Source of the DNA: Tretioscincus oriximinensis
Taxonomy: Eukaryota; Chordata; Lepidosauria; Squamata; Gymnophthalmidae
Direction of reading: 5' to 3'
DNA length: 64,000 nucleotides
NCBI GenBank assembly: GCA_022410635.1
Contig: JAJVDF010000298.1
Location: 455,295 to 519,294 of the forward strand
Shown here: positions 21,068 through 32,592 of the stretch, in pieces
Position numbering within the stretch: position 1 is the first letter of the stretch
Layout of the letters: every line of letters starts with the position of its first letter
Notes under the pieces: generated by a model
Told to the model about the DNA's origin: nothing
What the model saw: only the letters and a program-made list of their open reading frames with translations
The model's database searches: none
Translations under genes and position numbers: made by a program

Positions 21068-21200
21068 ACCAGTGGGTGAAAAAGTACTTTCCTTAGTCTG
21101 CCCTAGCTCTTCTGCCCAACATCTTTAAGGAGAGCCCCCTAATCCTAGTGTTGTGTGATAGAGAAAGATCTATATACCTCAATTAGATCACCTCTTAAGT
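21068..21200 (-). mobile_element. CR1 fragment
   Basis: Antisense: 'gtgaaaaagtactttcctta', 'ttctgcccaacatctttaag', 'tcctagtgttgtgtgatag', 'ttagatcacctcttaagtgg'. Confidence 0.8.
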
Positions 21201-21204
21201 GGAA

Positions 21205-21960
21205 ATGAAAACTATAGGTTTACATGAAAGTAGCTTTAACCTTCTCAAAAACAGAAGCAGATTAAATGAGTTCTCACTGTAGTGTACGTAGCCAAAAAAA
21301 TAGCTTCCTGTCTTTCCACTCCAAGTCAGGTATTTAGTTATTATTTAAATGCACTTACTTAATCTAATTGTAAACCGCACGCTCCCCAGCGAAGCAAAGC
21401 ACAGAGAAAATAACAGTGAGCAAAATTGCTGATCTTTCAAAGTCTTTGATCACCAGCTAAAGGATGTTGTGGCCATTTTGCTCACTTTCAGAATAAATTG
21501 TGCAGGTTTATAGAGAGAAGCAAATGGGGGCAAAGCGCTTAGATTGCCACTGACCCTTTAATTAGAGCAGCAGGGTGGAAGTAAATAAACCCTCGCTTCT
21601 TCTTTTTACGACCTTCGATTTCTGACAGGGACAAGTTAAACTAGAAAAGCCTTTGAATAAGCACATTCCTTGCTAGGCTAGGCAAACACGTTTGATCTTC
21701 CGTCTGCAGGATGGTATTTTGTAGCCAGGTGCTGGGCTGATGGAGCAAAACTGGGAAACAAAAATGAGAAGAAAAGGCCAGTTGAAGAGGAAGAAAAAGG
21801 CCTTAATCTGGTTTCAAGAGTTCATGGGACCCGTGCTGATCTAGATCCGATCTGTGCTAAGAGCTTCATAAACTGGATTAGTAGTAGATCACATTAATCA
21901 GGTCTACGTCTGTGCTTGTGCTGCCTAATCTAGGTTAAAGTGCGGTACCTGTACATATAA
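21205..21960. other. Single-copy-like DNA, possible conserved element
   Basis: No repeat is recognised at 21205-21800. The stretch 21420-21720 has balanced composition, lacks repeat signatures and includes TCF/LEF-like 'ctttgatc' and homeodomain-like 'tttaattaga' motifs. Regulatory function is only an inference. A weakly palindromic segment lies at about 21830-21950. Confidence 0.3.
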
Positions 21961-21997
21961 GGTGTGGCTGCCAGGGCCTGGGCCATCCGCACAATGG

Positions 21998-22392
<395 letters not shown>

Positions 22393-22399
22393 TACATTT

Positions 22400-23030
22400 C
22401 CGAAGTGAACTCAGACCTGAATCAATTGGAATAACCTTGACTATGTTGTTAATTTATTTTATACAAGAAACTTCTTGGAATGTCCAGTACGAATGGAAGC
22501 CATTTTTCGTTCAGAGCAGTACGGGTTGACACAAGCAGGACACAAATTGCAGTACTTTCCCTATAGAACATGCACTCAGACGTGCCATTGACAATCCATC
22601 ACATAATTGAGTCAAAGCTCCCTCCACACAGCAACTCTTTGGAGGGTAGGAACAGAAGAGAGCCTTGTTAAATCACTGACATTCTGTCCTTTTAATTAAA
22701 AACAAGCTGGCATTTACGACCCTGTGCAATCAAGAAATGGAAGATTTTATAACCTCTTTTTATCTCTTAACAAGTGGAGGAGGAAAAGGTGACTTCCCTT
22801 CGTTACCAGGGAACATCACCTGGGGAGAGAGCAAGCATCACTACATGAGGATGTTATAGGAAAAGCAGCTTTCTCAGCCTCCGTAGTTTTGAGTGAACTC
22901 TCAGACCCTCTGAGCCATAGGAAGCTGTGACATAGTGTGGCTTTTAATTTATAATGCTGCTGTACATCATCAAACAGCTATGGCTAAATTTGCACTGTCA
23001 CTGGAGAATATGCTGAGAAATTACCACATT
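22400..23030. other. Single-copy-like DNA
   Basis: No repeat or gene is recognised. The composition of 22560-22830 is compatible with ordinary intergenic or regulatory sequence. Confidence 0.35.
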
Positions 23031-23034
23031 CATT

Positions 23035-23795
23035 AAGAACATAAGAAGAGTCCTGCTGAATGGGGCCCGAGCCCATCTAGTCCAGCCTTACACAGAGGCC
23101 CTTACACAGTCCTGTCTTACACAGAGGCCCATCAATTGTAGTGGGGCAGCCTCAAGCAGAAGAAGACAAAATCTTCACCTGTTCTCAACTCCCTCCAAAT
23201 GGTATTTCAGGAGTCCTGACTGTTGCTCCATCTTGGGTACAGGATCGATCCTAGTAGCTATTTACACCCTTGGCTTCTATAAACTTGTCTAAGAAAAAGC
23301 TTTCTTAAATCTATCCAGGCTGCTAGCTACCCTCATCTCTTCTTCAAGTAAATTCCATACCCCCTGGTCTTAGTGTTGTGTGGTAGATAATTTTTCCCTC
23401 TTTCTGTCTTATCCACTCCATGCATTATTTTGTACACTTCAATCAGATCCCCTCTTAAATATTGTCTTTTGAGGCTGAAGAGGTCAAGGCGTTGCAGCCT
23501 GATTTCATAAAGGAGGTGCTCCAGTCCCTTGATCATCCTTGTTGCCCTTTTCTGCACCTTCTCTAGTTTCACAGTATCCTTTCTGAGATGTGGTGACCAG
23601 AATGATACACAATATTGTGACCTCCCAGCAGATTTATAAAGAAGCAAAGCAACACTTGCTTTTTCAATTCCCTTTCTAATTATTCCTAACTTTGAATTTG
23701 CTTTTTTCGCTGAAGCTGCACACTGGGTTGACACCTTCATTGAGCTGTCCACCAGCACCCCAAGATCCTTTTCCTGCTTCCACAAAAATCACATC
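23035..23795 (-). mobile_element. CR1, TTATGTTC lineage, long copy
   Basis: Antisense copy of about 760 bp. It starts at the octamer remnant 'aagaacataagaagag', continues through the 3' region (with a small local duplication of 'cttacacagaggccc' near 23090-23125), and covers the ORF2 C-terminal 150 codons. Confidence 0.9.
23333..23785 (-). pseudogene. CR1 ORF2 C-terminal fragment
   Basis: A 150-codon open stretch in the antisense CR1. Recognisable blocks are KDLGVLVDSSMK near the N-end, then [62 protein letters not shown] and HNTKTRGYG. CR1 ORF2 encodes endonuclease and reverse transcriptase; only the part after the RT core is present, so it cannot be active. The normal sequence after TRG is deleted, so the last residues are out of family. 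Confidence 0.85.
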
Positions 23796-23799
23796 ACTA

Positions 23800-24890
23800 T
23801 TCCTCAAGCCCTCCAAAAGCATTCTGAAATTTACTTTAATTTATTTAGCATGGATGGCTTTTAATGAGTTCTTCGCATTTACCTTCAGGAATGGTTTGAT
23901 AGGAACCATTCCTATCCATGGGAATATATTTCCTGCTTTCTGCACTCCCCCAGGCTAAAGCATCAATTCTTCTAGCTTAGAACGCAGCAGTCATGCTCCC
24001 TGCAGGAATCTTTCTATGGTAGTCCATGCAAATAAGTTGGACAGAAGTTTAGGAATACTTTCGGAGTGATTGGAGAATGCAAGTGCTTTGTTCCTATGGT
24101 ACTTGGATTATTCCTTTGCCAAAGTGTGGAAGGGTGCTGAGCATCCCACATTCTTGCGCTGTGAAAGCTTTCCTGCAAGAAGTGTGAATGCTGGATTCTA
24201 GCCTTTCTAGAATTTCTGAATTCTATGTGTCATGTGACATGTTTTCACCCAGTGGCAGTCTGGGAGAGACCAATCACATGTAAAAGAGAATATAGTCTTT
24301 GAATCTCCTGCTTCTGATCTAGGAGCTGGAATGTTTCTACCTGGAAGAGTAGATGCAAGAAACATTTCCCTCATCCAATAATGGGAATGGTTCAAAGCTA
24401 CCAGCTTGTCGAAACAGCATGTTCTCAAACTCTTTGATGTTCCTGTATTTCACTGATGGTCATTCCCAGACTCGTTTTCCAGCATGCTTAAACTTGAAAG
24501 TGTGTCATAATAAGAGTATACAAATTGGTATAAAACCCAACTCTTCTACAAAGCTGGTCTGGAATGGCCAGCGTAGATTACTTTGATCTCGCATGTTCTC
24601 TTACTTATTTCCAAGCCACGCTCTGTAACATGAAACATTGCTGTCCTCTGCAATGTTTTTCCCACTTTGAAAAGACGATTCTGTAGAATCCCGTAGGGTA
24701 TTTTTATACTTGGGCCTCGCTAGTTGTGTCTTTTTGATCAGTTGAGGACAATTTGCCATGCATCTGGTCAGCCTATTGTAGCCATAGCCACAACACACAA
24801 TACGTTACGTCAGTTTCCAAAGTTCTGAACCTGTCTTTGCTTAAAAAGTTACAAGCAGTTTAAAAATAAAATTAAGCATCCAGAACTGAG
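23800..24890. other. Unassigned DNA with partial dispersed repeat
   Basis: Segments near 23925-23985 ('ctttctgcactcccccaggc') and 24225-24260 ('gtcatgtgacatgttttcac') have counterparts, in part inverted, at 57545-57600 and 57650-57685. This suggests an unrecognised low-copy repeat. No gene is seen. Confidence 0.35.
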
Positions 24891-24899
24891 ACTGAATTA

Positions 24900-25075
24900 T
24901 TAGTACACTAGTTAATGAGCCTGTCCTGGGGCAATAGAACAGGCTCTCTAGATTCTCTCCTCCTCCTCTCCCTCTAACCTTCCTACTGTGTCTTCCCTCC
25001 TCCTCCTCCTCCTCCTCCTCCTCCTCCTCCTTCTCCTCCTCCTCCTCCTCCTCTTTCTCCCCACTGCTTCTCCCC
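24900..25075 (-). mobile_element. Polypurine-hairpin LINE end (copy 3)
   Basis: On the minus strand a (GGA)n purine tract (24990-25075) leads into 'gagagcctgt ... acaggctcatta' (24919-24952), a 7-bp perfect stem with a short loop. The stem bases differ from copies 1 and 4 but pairing is kept. Confidence 0.5.
24995..25062. repeat. (TCC)n microsatellite
   Basis: Near-perfect TCC units with one TTC interruption, forming the purine tract of the minus strand. Confidence 0.95.
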
Positions 25076-25635
25076 GCCTTTTCTTATCTTTTCTGTTGCA
25101 CATGCCAGGAAATGGCTTCCCAGCACCATGTGTCTGGCTGGACTGATGGCCCTGGAGTGGACACTCTGGCCCCAAAATGGACGTGCCCATGAGTGATGCA
25201 TGTATGCCACTGCCTTGCTACCATTTTGGAAGCAGATGGGCGCAGCCATTTTAGAGGCGAGGGTTCCTGTCCAGGGGCTGAAGTACGATCGAGATCTCGG
25301 CTTTTATATTTTGACTCATAGTTCTGAGACTGGTTAGAGCCTGTATATACTGTACATAGCAACCAGAATATTTACACAAGGGAAAATACAAGAAAAAAGA
25401 TAGTGAGGGAAAAAGGCATTATGGAGCAAGCTATAATAAGGGAACTATCAGTTCTCTGAGAGCCTGGCTGGCTTATGAGGAGATCAGATCTTTGTCCTGT
25501 ATGTGCGAACACTGGTACTTTGAACGGTGACCTTGTCAGTGGCTGGGAAATGGCCTGTTGAGGATCCGGCTGCCCTCAAATTGGTGCATAGGCACCACCA
25601 TCAAGTTGGACAGATTGCCAGGTTGCTTGTGGCAT

Positions 25636-25890
25636 GAATGGCGCAATAAGTTAAGAGATGGTCTTTCAATCTTCCAGATCAAGAGATCCCTTCTCGAAGC
25701 CATGCGTCTGCCGTGGCTTCAGCTTTAGCCAACTCAGCTATTTGAAAGAGAACAAAAGCTATTTGCCTGAGAAAGAGAGTAGCTTTGCAATATACATTTC
25801 AAGTAGATTCATGAGTACCACCACTAATCTGGTGGGGATTAGCCTTTTCTGGTGAAAATTAACCTTGTAAGCCACTTTTGCAGGGGGTGT
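25636..25890 (+). mobile_element. SINE-A' (subfamily), sense copy
   Basis: The head 'gaatggcgcaataagttaag' (A-box side) and 'cttctcgaagccatgcgtct' (B-box side) are followed by 'caactcagctatttgaaag', 'caagtagattcatgagtacc', and the tail 'accttgtaagccactttt'. It differs from SINE-A in the body ('gattcatgagcaccaccac' instead of 'gatacatgggaaccaccac'). Confidence 0.75.
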
Positions 25891-25956
25891 GGGGCAAACA
25901 GCAGTGGGATAGATTTTGTTAGCTGTGTATGTTGTTTCACNTGTATTTCTTTATGT

Positions 25957-26642
25957 ATATTTATTTATTTATTTATACTTATACCCCGCCCTATACCCGA
26001 AGGTCTCAGGGCGGCAAAAACAGTAAAACATCACTACAAAAATTAAAAAAGTATAAAGCAATATTAAAAGTAGGGATAGAGATGGCATTTCTTCAGCCAA
26101 AGGCCAGGCAAAAAAGNTGCGTCTTCAAGGACCTTCTAAAAGAATACAATGATGATGATAGACGCACCTCGAGGGGGAGACTGTTCCAAAGACAAGGGGC
26201 AACCACTGAGAAGGCCCTACCCCGGGTTCCCACTCCACTGGCTGTTGAAAGGGGTGGTACCACCAGGAGGGCCTCTCCTGCAGATCTTAAGGCACGGGCA
26301 GGTTGGTATGGAAGAAGGNNTTCCTTTAGATATTTGGGNCCCAAGTTATTTAGGGCCTTGTAAGTTAAAGTCAAAACCTTGAATTGGGCTCGGTAGCGAA
26401 TGGGCAGCCAGTGCAGCTCTTTCAAGACCGGTGTGATGTGTGTCCGGCCAGCTGTCCCTGTCAGCAGTCTAGCGGCTGCATTCTGCACCNGCTGTAGCTT
26501 CCGAACCGTTTTCAAGGGCAGCCCCATATAGAGCGCATTACAATAGTCCAATCTGGAAGTTACCAGAGCATGGATTACTGTGGCTAGATCATCCCTGTTC
26601 AGAAGTGGCCGTAACTGGCGAACCAGACGTAACTGGAAGTAG
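25957..26642 (-). mobile_element. L2-clade LINE, longest copy
   Basis: Antisense copy of about 690 bp running from a (TATT)n terminal repeat through 'accccgccctatacccgaag' and the 3' UTR to the RT C-terminus and beyond. It matches 51850-52490 over nearly its whole length. Several n bases interrupt it. Confidence 0.85.
26093..26551 (-). pseudogene. L2-clade reverse transcriptase C-terminus
   Basis: A 152-codon minus-strand ORF opening MDYCNALYMGLP, then QNAAARLLTGT, HITPVLKELHWLPI, YRAQFKVLTLTYKALN, LWNSLPLEVR and FRRSLKT. This block order (LDYCNALYAGLP ... QNAAARL ... LHWLPV-R-FK ... LTYKALN ... LWNSLP) is characteristic of the RT C-terminal region of L2-type LINEs. The catalytic RT core lies upstream and is missing, so the copy is dead. 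It is open except for ambiguous bases, so it is relatively young. Confidence 0.85.
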
Positions 26643-26649
26643 GCACTTT

Positions 26650-28295
26650 ATTGACAATGTCAATAAAAAATTAATTTGAAAAAAAAAGCCTCTTTGAGTT
26701 TCTTCAAGGGAGAAAGATTTTGCCTCTACCTTCTGCTTGAGTATGCCGCCAAAGCATACTGCTGTGGTTTGGCACAGGTTGCTTGTGCCCAAGGTAAGCC
26801 CTGCATGAACCCTGCAGGCTTTATCCAGGGATCAACATCCAGTGCCCCTCGCCATCCTCCCAAACACCTTTTTCTTCCTTTTTTCCTTCCAGCCTCTGAC
26901 TAGGGACCTTCTACAGAGAACTTTCCCATGGTGGTGCCATGTCGGTCAGAAGTGCATGTTGGGTGGGAAGGGCCTTTTATGGCTCCGGACAACTCCAAGG
27001 ACTGATTAAAATTGCACTCAAAATTGGACTGGGAAACATGAGAGTAGGCAGGAGACTCTGCTCCAGCATTGTAATGGGGGAGATCCCTATATGCCCCTAA
27101 AAAATATGAACCCAAGGTGACTCCTCCCCACTCCCTTTGGGTCAACATATGAAACAGGATGCTGGATGCTGCGGACTGATCCAGCATGGCTCCCTCTCAG
27201 GTCCTTCTGCTCTTGTGACATTTCAATATGAATGCAAAATTCCCAATACAGCATGTCAGCCAGCCCTTTTGGTTAGGTGTTGATCCTGGAAAGGACCAGT
27301 NATACATATGGGTAAACATTTGCTCAAAATATACGTAATATAGAATTAAAATAAGGCTATACATTTGTAGTATTAGAGTACTGGTAAACCTTTGTTTTAG
27401 AAAAGAAAGCTCTACCGGTATTTCGCCATCTTTGTAAACCTGAACAGGTTTTTAATCGCAGGTTGCTCTGTGTATTGAAAACTTGGTGGTACAGAACAGA
27501 GTCCCCAACCACCTTCCTGTAAGCGGAAAAAAATGTTGCCTGTGGACAGGATTGAAAGGCTTCCTCCCTCTCAGCGCTAGTTGTGACGCAGGCTGGGAGC
27601 TGTAGTATGCAGGGCAGGGGTCCANGAGNACGGGAGAAGCTGCCCNCTGCTCAGACTACACTTCCCAGCAGTCCCTGCTGCTAGCAAAGCAACAGTTCTG
27701 TTTCCCTTTTTTCACATTTGGACTGCTGCTGCTACTACTGTCAGCTTCATGAATCTGCTGGGCACCAAGTTTTTGTAACAAGCAGGCAGAAACACAACTT
27801 AAAACCATAAAACAGGAAAGAAAAATTCTGTCAAAAAGTAGAGAAACAGGAAGCTGCAATGTGTTACTGTTGACATCTGGCACCCTATCTATTCAGAACC
27901 AGTGATGCAGGATTGATCTGCCCCTGCCTTCTCCTGGAGGGAAGGTGGGGGATTGAACTTGGAGCGCCCTCCGTGCAAAGAAGACGGTTGGGCTCAGTTT
28001 CCAGCTTTGCTTCTGAAAAAATAACGAAACAAGAACCTTCTTAACCGAACAGCGTAATTGGCAAGGCTGCGCTGATGTGCAATCAACGGAAGATAAAAGT
28101 GACTCGTGTTCAGATAATTCCACATCAGATACTGATCACCAGCAAGAACAATGACTCTATTAAATTGAAATTCATGAATAATTCACCAGCTCTGCCTGAG
28201 AAAAAAAAAGAAAGAAGCAAACCGAAAGTAACCGGGTATGTGATGATCAATGAGAACGGCTAGTTTTAAATAACTGAAAGACAATTTTATGATCT
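26650..28295. other. Unassigned DNA
   Basis: No gene recognised. Near 27590-27690 'actacacttcccagcagtcc' resembles MITE-like 'ctacaattcccag' repeats. At 28075-28200 sequence looks single-copy and AT-balanced; regulatory function is possible but unsupported. Confidence 0.35.
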
Positions 28296-28299
28296 GGCT

Positions 28300-28485
28300 T
28301 CGTGAGATCCAGACTCTTGGAAGTCACCTTGTTCGATTCTGCACTAGTCACAGTTCTTCAGCATTCTCTCAGCCCCACCTACTTCACAAGGTGTCTGTTA
28401 AGAAGAGAAGAATAGAAGGTTATGTAAGGCTCTTTGATTCCCTTTGATTTAAGAAAAGAAAGGTATTAAAACCTCTTCTTTTCTG
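28300..28485 (+). mobile_element. SINE-B, 5'-damaged copy
   Basis: B-box side 'cttgttcgattctgcact', body 'cacagttcttcagcattctc', 'agccccacctacttcacaag', then tail 'tatgtaaggctctttgattc'. Confidence 0.8.
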
Positions 28486-28510
28486 CAGCGTTGTGCCTGC
28501 TGCATTCTTC

Positions 28511-28566
28511 ATAGAATCATAGAATCATAGAATCATAGAATCATAGAATCATAGAATCATAGAATC
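28511..28566. repeat. CR1 terminal octamer array, 7 units
   Basis: Seven perfect units of ATAGAATC on the plus strand (GATTCTAT on the CR1 sense strand). CR1 elements end in short octamer repeats, usually two to four units; seven is long. Confidence 0.95.
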
Positions 28567-28725
28567 ATAGAGTTGGAAGGGACCTCCAGGGTCATCGGGT
28601 CCAACCCCCTGCTCGATGCAGGATTCATTAAACCATCCCAGACAGATGACTGTCCAGTCTCTGTTTGAAGACTTCCAGGGAAGGCGAACTCACCACCCCC
28701 TGTGGCAAACTGTTCCACTGATTTA

Positions 28726-28971
28726 TCACCTGACTGTTAGAAAGTTTTTTCTGATATCTAATCTAAATCTCCTCCCTTGCAGTTTCATTCCATTGTTTCT
28801 AGTCCTTCCATGTGCTAATGAGAACAATGTTGATCCCTCTGCTCTGTGACAGCCCCTCAGATATTTGTAGACAGCTATCAAGTCTCCTCTCAGTCTTCTC
28901 TTTTGCAGACTAAACATCCCTAGATCCTTTAACCGTTCCTCATAGGACATGGTTTCCAGACCACTCACCAT
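28726..28971 (-). pseudogene. CR1 ORF2 C-terminal fragment
   Basis: An 81-codon open stretch with MSYEERLKDLGMFSLQKRR, LRGDLIAVYKYLRG, FSLAHGRTRNNGMKLQG and RFRLDIRKNFLTVR. These are standard CR1 ORF2 C-terminal blocks. The frame breaks just before the final NQWNSLPQ segment, which is present in another frame nearer 28650-28720. Confidence 0.85.
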
Positions 28972-29004
28972 CCTTATAACTCCCTTTTGTATTTGCCACT
29001 GCAG

Positions 29005-29855
29005 AAGAGGAAAGAAAGTCCTGGTATGCCATTGTTCATGATCAAAGGATCACGAAAAGCCACAACTACAAGGGAACATTCCATTATACACATGTCAGCA
29101 CAGATTCTCTCCCTTCTAAACCCCCCAAATTTCAATCCAACCTTTAGCTCCCCCCCACAGCATCATTAATGTTATGCCTGCCTGAGTGTTCTTTTAACTC
29201 ATCTATGACCATTACTCAACGTGTCTTAGTTTTGCATTTTGTACTTGATTTATTGACTGGTTTTACCCAAGTGGGCCACCGACCCTCATCTATTATCAGT
29301 TTTGATGGAGGCATCCCTCCTTGTCTTGCCACGATACAAGTATCTATCCTCTTCAGCTTTGACCCGAAACATCGTTTTTCTAAAAAGATGCAAGTTAGCA
29401 TTACTCTGGGACGGTCTACGCAAAGGACTGCATTTTACTTTGCTTTAGCAATGCATTCATTGACATATTGATTTATATAGCATGCATCAAAACCATGCAA
29501 AGGGCAAATGTAGAGTGAGATTAATTAGTGTGTACATCAACTGCACGTACATTAAAAGAAACTCCCTGACCGTTTTTTCTCTCTCTAAAGCTCTGCATTC
29601 TTCCACCTTCACAGGTGGAATGTTAACCCACAGCAGTAAAGTATAAAATACCTTTATTGTTTTCCCAGTTTGTTTTCAGTCTCAACCAATGAGGTTTAGT
29701 CCAGGAAAAAGAGTGGATTAAGCTCATTCTTCAGGGGTGAGATGAAGAATGTTTCAAAGTAAAGAACCTATGGATGAAAAATATACACTTTGTGGTCAGT
29801 ATTTTTGTATTCCTCTGGTTTTGAATCTTTCTCAAGACATAGGGCCTGTCCAATG
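29005..29855. other. Unassigned DNA
   Basis: No gene or repeat is recognised; a 100-codon ORF at 29169-29471 has no conserved features. Confidence 0.35.
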
Positions 29856-29860
29856 ACACC

Positions 29861-29914
29861 TAGTTTTGGTGTAATGGTTGGAGTGTTGTACTCTTAAATG
29901 NTAGTNTCCCTGTT
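29861..29914 (+). mobile_element. SINE-B head, split by CR1
   Basis: 'tagttttggtgtaatggttg' and 'gagtgttgtactcttaaatg' form the tRNA-like head of SINE-B. It stops at 'tccctgtt' where a CR1 insertion begins; the rest of the SINE resumes after 30333. Confidence 0.75.
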
Positions 29915-30317
29915 AAGAACATAAGAACATATGATGAGCCATACTGGATCAGGCCTCAGCCCATCAAGTCCAGCATTCTGTCTCACACAGAGGCCCACCA
30001 GATATACCTGGGCAGTCTGAACAGAGGAAAGCAAAATATACACCTGTTCATAACTCCCTGCAAATGGTATTTTAGAAGTCCTGCCTGTTGCTCCATCTCA
30101 GAGGCAACATCCAGACATCTATCCGAGTACCCATTTATACCCTTGGTGTCCATAAACCTGTCTAGTCCTGTCTTGAAACTATCCAAGGAACTATTCAGGA
30201 AGTAATGGTAGCTAACAGCTTGGATAGTTTCAAGACAGGACTAGACAGGTTTATGGACGCCAAGGGTATAAATGGGTACTAGGATGGATGTCTGGATTTG
30301 CCTCTGCAATGGAGCAA
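29915..30317. mobile_element. Folded-back CR1 insertion inside SINE-B
   Basis: From 29915 to about 30210 the sequence is an antisense CR1 3' end starting at its octamer ('aagaacataagaacat'). From 30211 it turns and repeats part of the same sequence in sense orientation. Arms at 30086-30187 and 30219-30317 are near-perfect inverted repeats of about 100 bp separated by 31 bp. Flanking 'tccctgtt' (29907-29914) and 'ttcctgtt' (30333-30340) look like a target duplication. Confidence 0.8.
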
Positions 30318-30332
30318 TTAGATTCCACTTGA

Positions 30333-30475
30333 TTCCTGTTCGATTCCACTCTCCTCCATACAGACAGCTGGGTGATCTTGAGCCTATTAAACTTCTTTAG
30401 AACTCTTTCAGCCCCGCCTACTTCACAGGGCATCTGTTGTGGAGAAGGNAACAAAAAATAANTGCGCCAATGCCA
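30333..30475 (+). mobile_element. SINE-B, second half of the split copy
   Basis: 'cctgttcgattccactctcc' (B box) continues to 'agctgggtgatcttgagcct' and 'cagccccgcctacttcacag'. A short L2-like end ('gcagggtataagtataaata', about 30500-30525) follows. Confidence 0.75.
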
Positions 30476-30539
30476 CCTCGAGAGCTTTGGATGTATATAC
30501 AGGGCAGGGTATAAGTATAAATAAGTAAATCTTATTGCG

Positions 30540-32180
30540 TGGCTAAGAGGCACTTGGTATATTTATCAGTGGCAGCTCCAATAAAACTACACTATAAAGG
30601 AAGGATTTTGTGCAGTTTCTTAGTTGGGAAAACCTAACCAGAACCTAACTTCTGGTTGGCTCGTAGCTGATCCTTGCTCGATGACATAGCTCCTGACAGC
30701 TCACAAGGGATTCTGGAGCATACATGGTCAGTGCACATGTNAGCATCACATCAGGCCAACAGCCCTTTTCTCGTGTTGCTGGCTGAGTAGATTGATTTAA
30801 GAGGAATTTTTTTCTCTGGAATATTGCTGAAATCCATAGTTTTCCATGACCATTTGGAGATTTCCATATTTGATTTCTACAGCTACTTTTCCTGGAGGGG
30901 ATCCCAACATGGTAAAATGTTTTTTTGAATGCTGTTCACACACTTGTTCACTAAACATTCACTTGGCTCACATACACACTTGCTCACATACAGCAGCCAC
31001 ACTGATGAACAGATTTATATAAGAAAAAACTCATTGAAGAAAAAGAGTTTGGCAGAAACATAATTCTGGAAATACATTCCTTTTCACAAATATAAGACCA
31101 AACTGCTTTTTCATTTTATTAAGAGCTGGTTGTGCAAAATGGAAGGAGTATCTAATAAAATTGACTTTGATTATATGCAGGATAGAATTTCTAGTAAGGG
31201 AGACTTGTAGCACCTTAGAGACCTCCTGACGAGGTTTTCATACTACATGATTTGGACTCCGCCCCAGGTGGTGATAGACTTTCAGTAACCCATTCGGAAG
31301 AAAGCTCCATTGTGTCTTTGTGCACGAAGATTTACAAAAGTGGGGAGGGTACAGATGTCCATATCTGTACAGGCATGCTGATGGCTAAGGAGGCTAAAGT
31401 AGGATAANCGGACCAGCCATGAAGGTCTTACCTGGATCTGGTGTCTCCTAGTTCTTAGACCGTTGTCCATTGCCCTTGAGGTTAGATCTGCATGCATTCT
31501 CAAAGGAGGAAGCTGCCTTCTTGATTGTATATNTCCAGCTACAACAGGCCACTAACAGTGGCTGAGGGATTTTTTGAGGGAATCCTTGTATCTCATCTTC
31601 ATGCCTCTCTTCCATGATGGCCTGTGACAAGTTCAACATAGGCTGAACCTTGGTGATTCTTGAACCTTCACAGGGGAACTGAATTCTTCGGAAGCATAGT
31701 TTAAATGCTGGTGGCTTCCACCTATTGTGACCTTTTTGATGAAGTTGTCCTAGTGGTATGGAGGCAGTCTGATGAAAGTGCTCNAGGAGAACAGGTAGTT
31801 GTAGTAGGTGACCCATGACTCATACTCATATGGGAGAGTGGGCATTAACAATGACACTTTCAGTGATGGATTGGGTCTAGCAGTATTGATTGCCAGGAGA
31901 CAAGGGGGGGGGGCACCCATTGGATGATAGTGCAGCACAGCGGGAGGGGGAAGGGAGCATGTAGGGACAACAGGACTTCATGTACCAACCACAGCTTTCA
32001 AAATGCAGGAAAACTCAGGATGGAAGGGTGGGCAGGATCCACTTCATTGGGGCCCACTCGCCATCAGGCAAGCTGGCACCCAAGCCAGTCTGCCCCTAAT
32101 ACTGTACATGCTCCCGGNCGGGCTCACGCCTGGGGGGGTGGNGGTGAATGGGTGGGGAGGGTTTGGGGGTCACTGTTTTT
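30540..32180. other. Unassigned DNA with degraded transposon scraps
   Basis: At 31200-31235 'gacttgtagcaccttagaga' is a scrap of the long-TIR transposon family. The segment around 31285-31320 ('cattcggaagaaagctccat') resembles 10660-10690. No gene recognised. Confidence 0.35.
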
Positions 32181-32195
32181 AACTGTTACGCTATT

Positions 32196-32275
32196 TTAAT
32201 GTTGTAAGCCGCCCTGCGACCTTAGGGTGAAGGGCGGGATAAAAGTACTAAAAATAAATAAATAAAAATAAATGC
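32196..32275 (+). mobile_element. L2-clade LINE 3' terminus
   Basis: 'tgttgtaagccgccctgcga' (32200-32219), then 'gggcgggataaaagtac', and an (AAAT)n tail. Only the last 80 bp of the element is recognisable. Confidence 0.75.
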
Positions 32276-32494
32276 TGATCTTCNTGCTTTTCTTCAGCCT
32301 GTCATTAAAGACTCTTTCATACAGTCTAACAAACGCACTGTGCCATTGCTAGTCTGTTATTAATCTCTTTGTCAGTTGGCGTTTGAAGTGATGATGCATC
32401 CCAAATAGCTGAGCTGTTGGACTGCATTCAGGGTATGCTACTAAAGTGGAATAGAAATACTGGAATATATACATTTTTTTCTAGTTAAGTATGA

Positions 32495-32592
32495 AGAAAA
32501 AAAAAAAGAAAAAGAAGAAAAGGGGAAAAAAAAGAAAAAAAGAAGAAGAAAGAGAAGGAGAAGGAGAAGGAGGAGAAGAAGAAGAAGAAGAA
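32495..32592. repeat. Polypurine tract (A/G)n
   Basis: About 100 bp almost free of pyrimidines, grading into pure GAA units that form the tail complement of the adjoining antisense SINE-A. Confidence 0.95.

Larger units (their letters stand above)
28511..29000 (-). mobile_element. CR1, TATGATTC lineage, best copy
   Basis: Antisense copy: octamer array, 'agttggaagggacctccagg', 'ccaaccccctgctcgatgc', then the ORF2 C-terminus up to about 29000, where it is 5'-truncated. Confidence 0.93.

Noticed and set aside
28511..28566. Short regular repeats resembling an array such as CRISPR
   Set aside because: Units are contiguous octamers with no spacers and form the normal CR1 3' terminus; the genome is eukaryotic.
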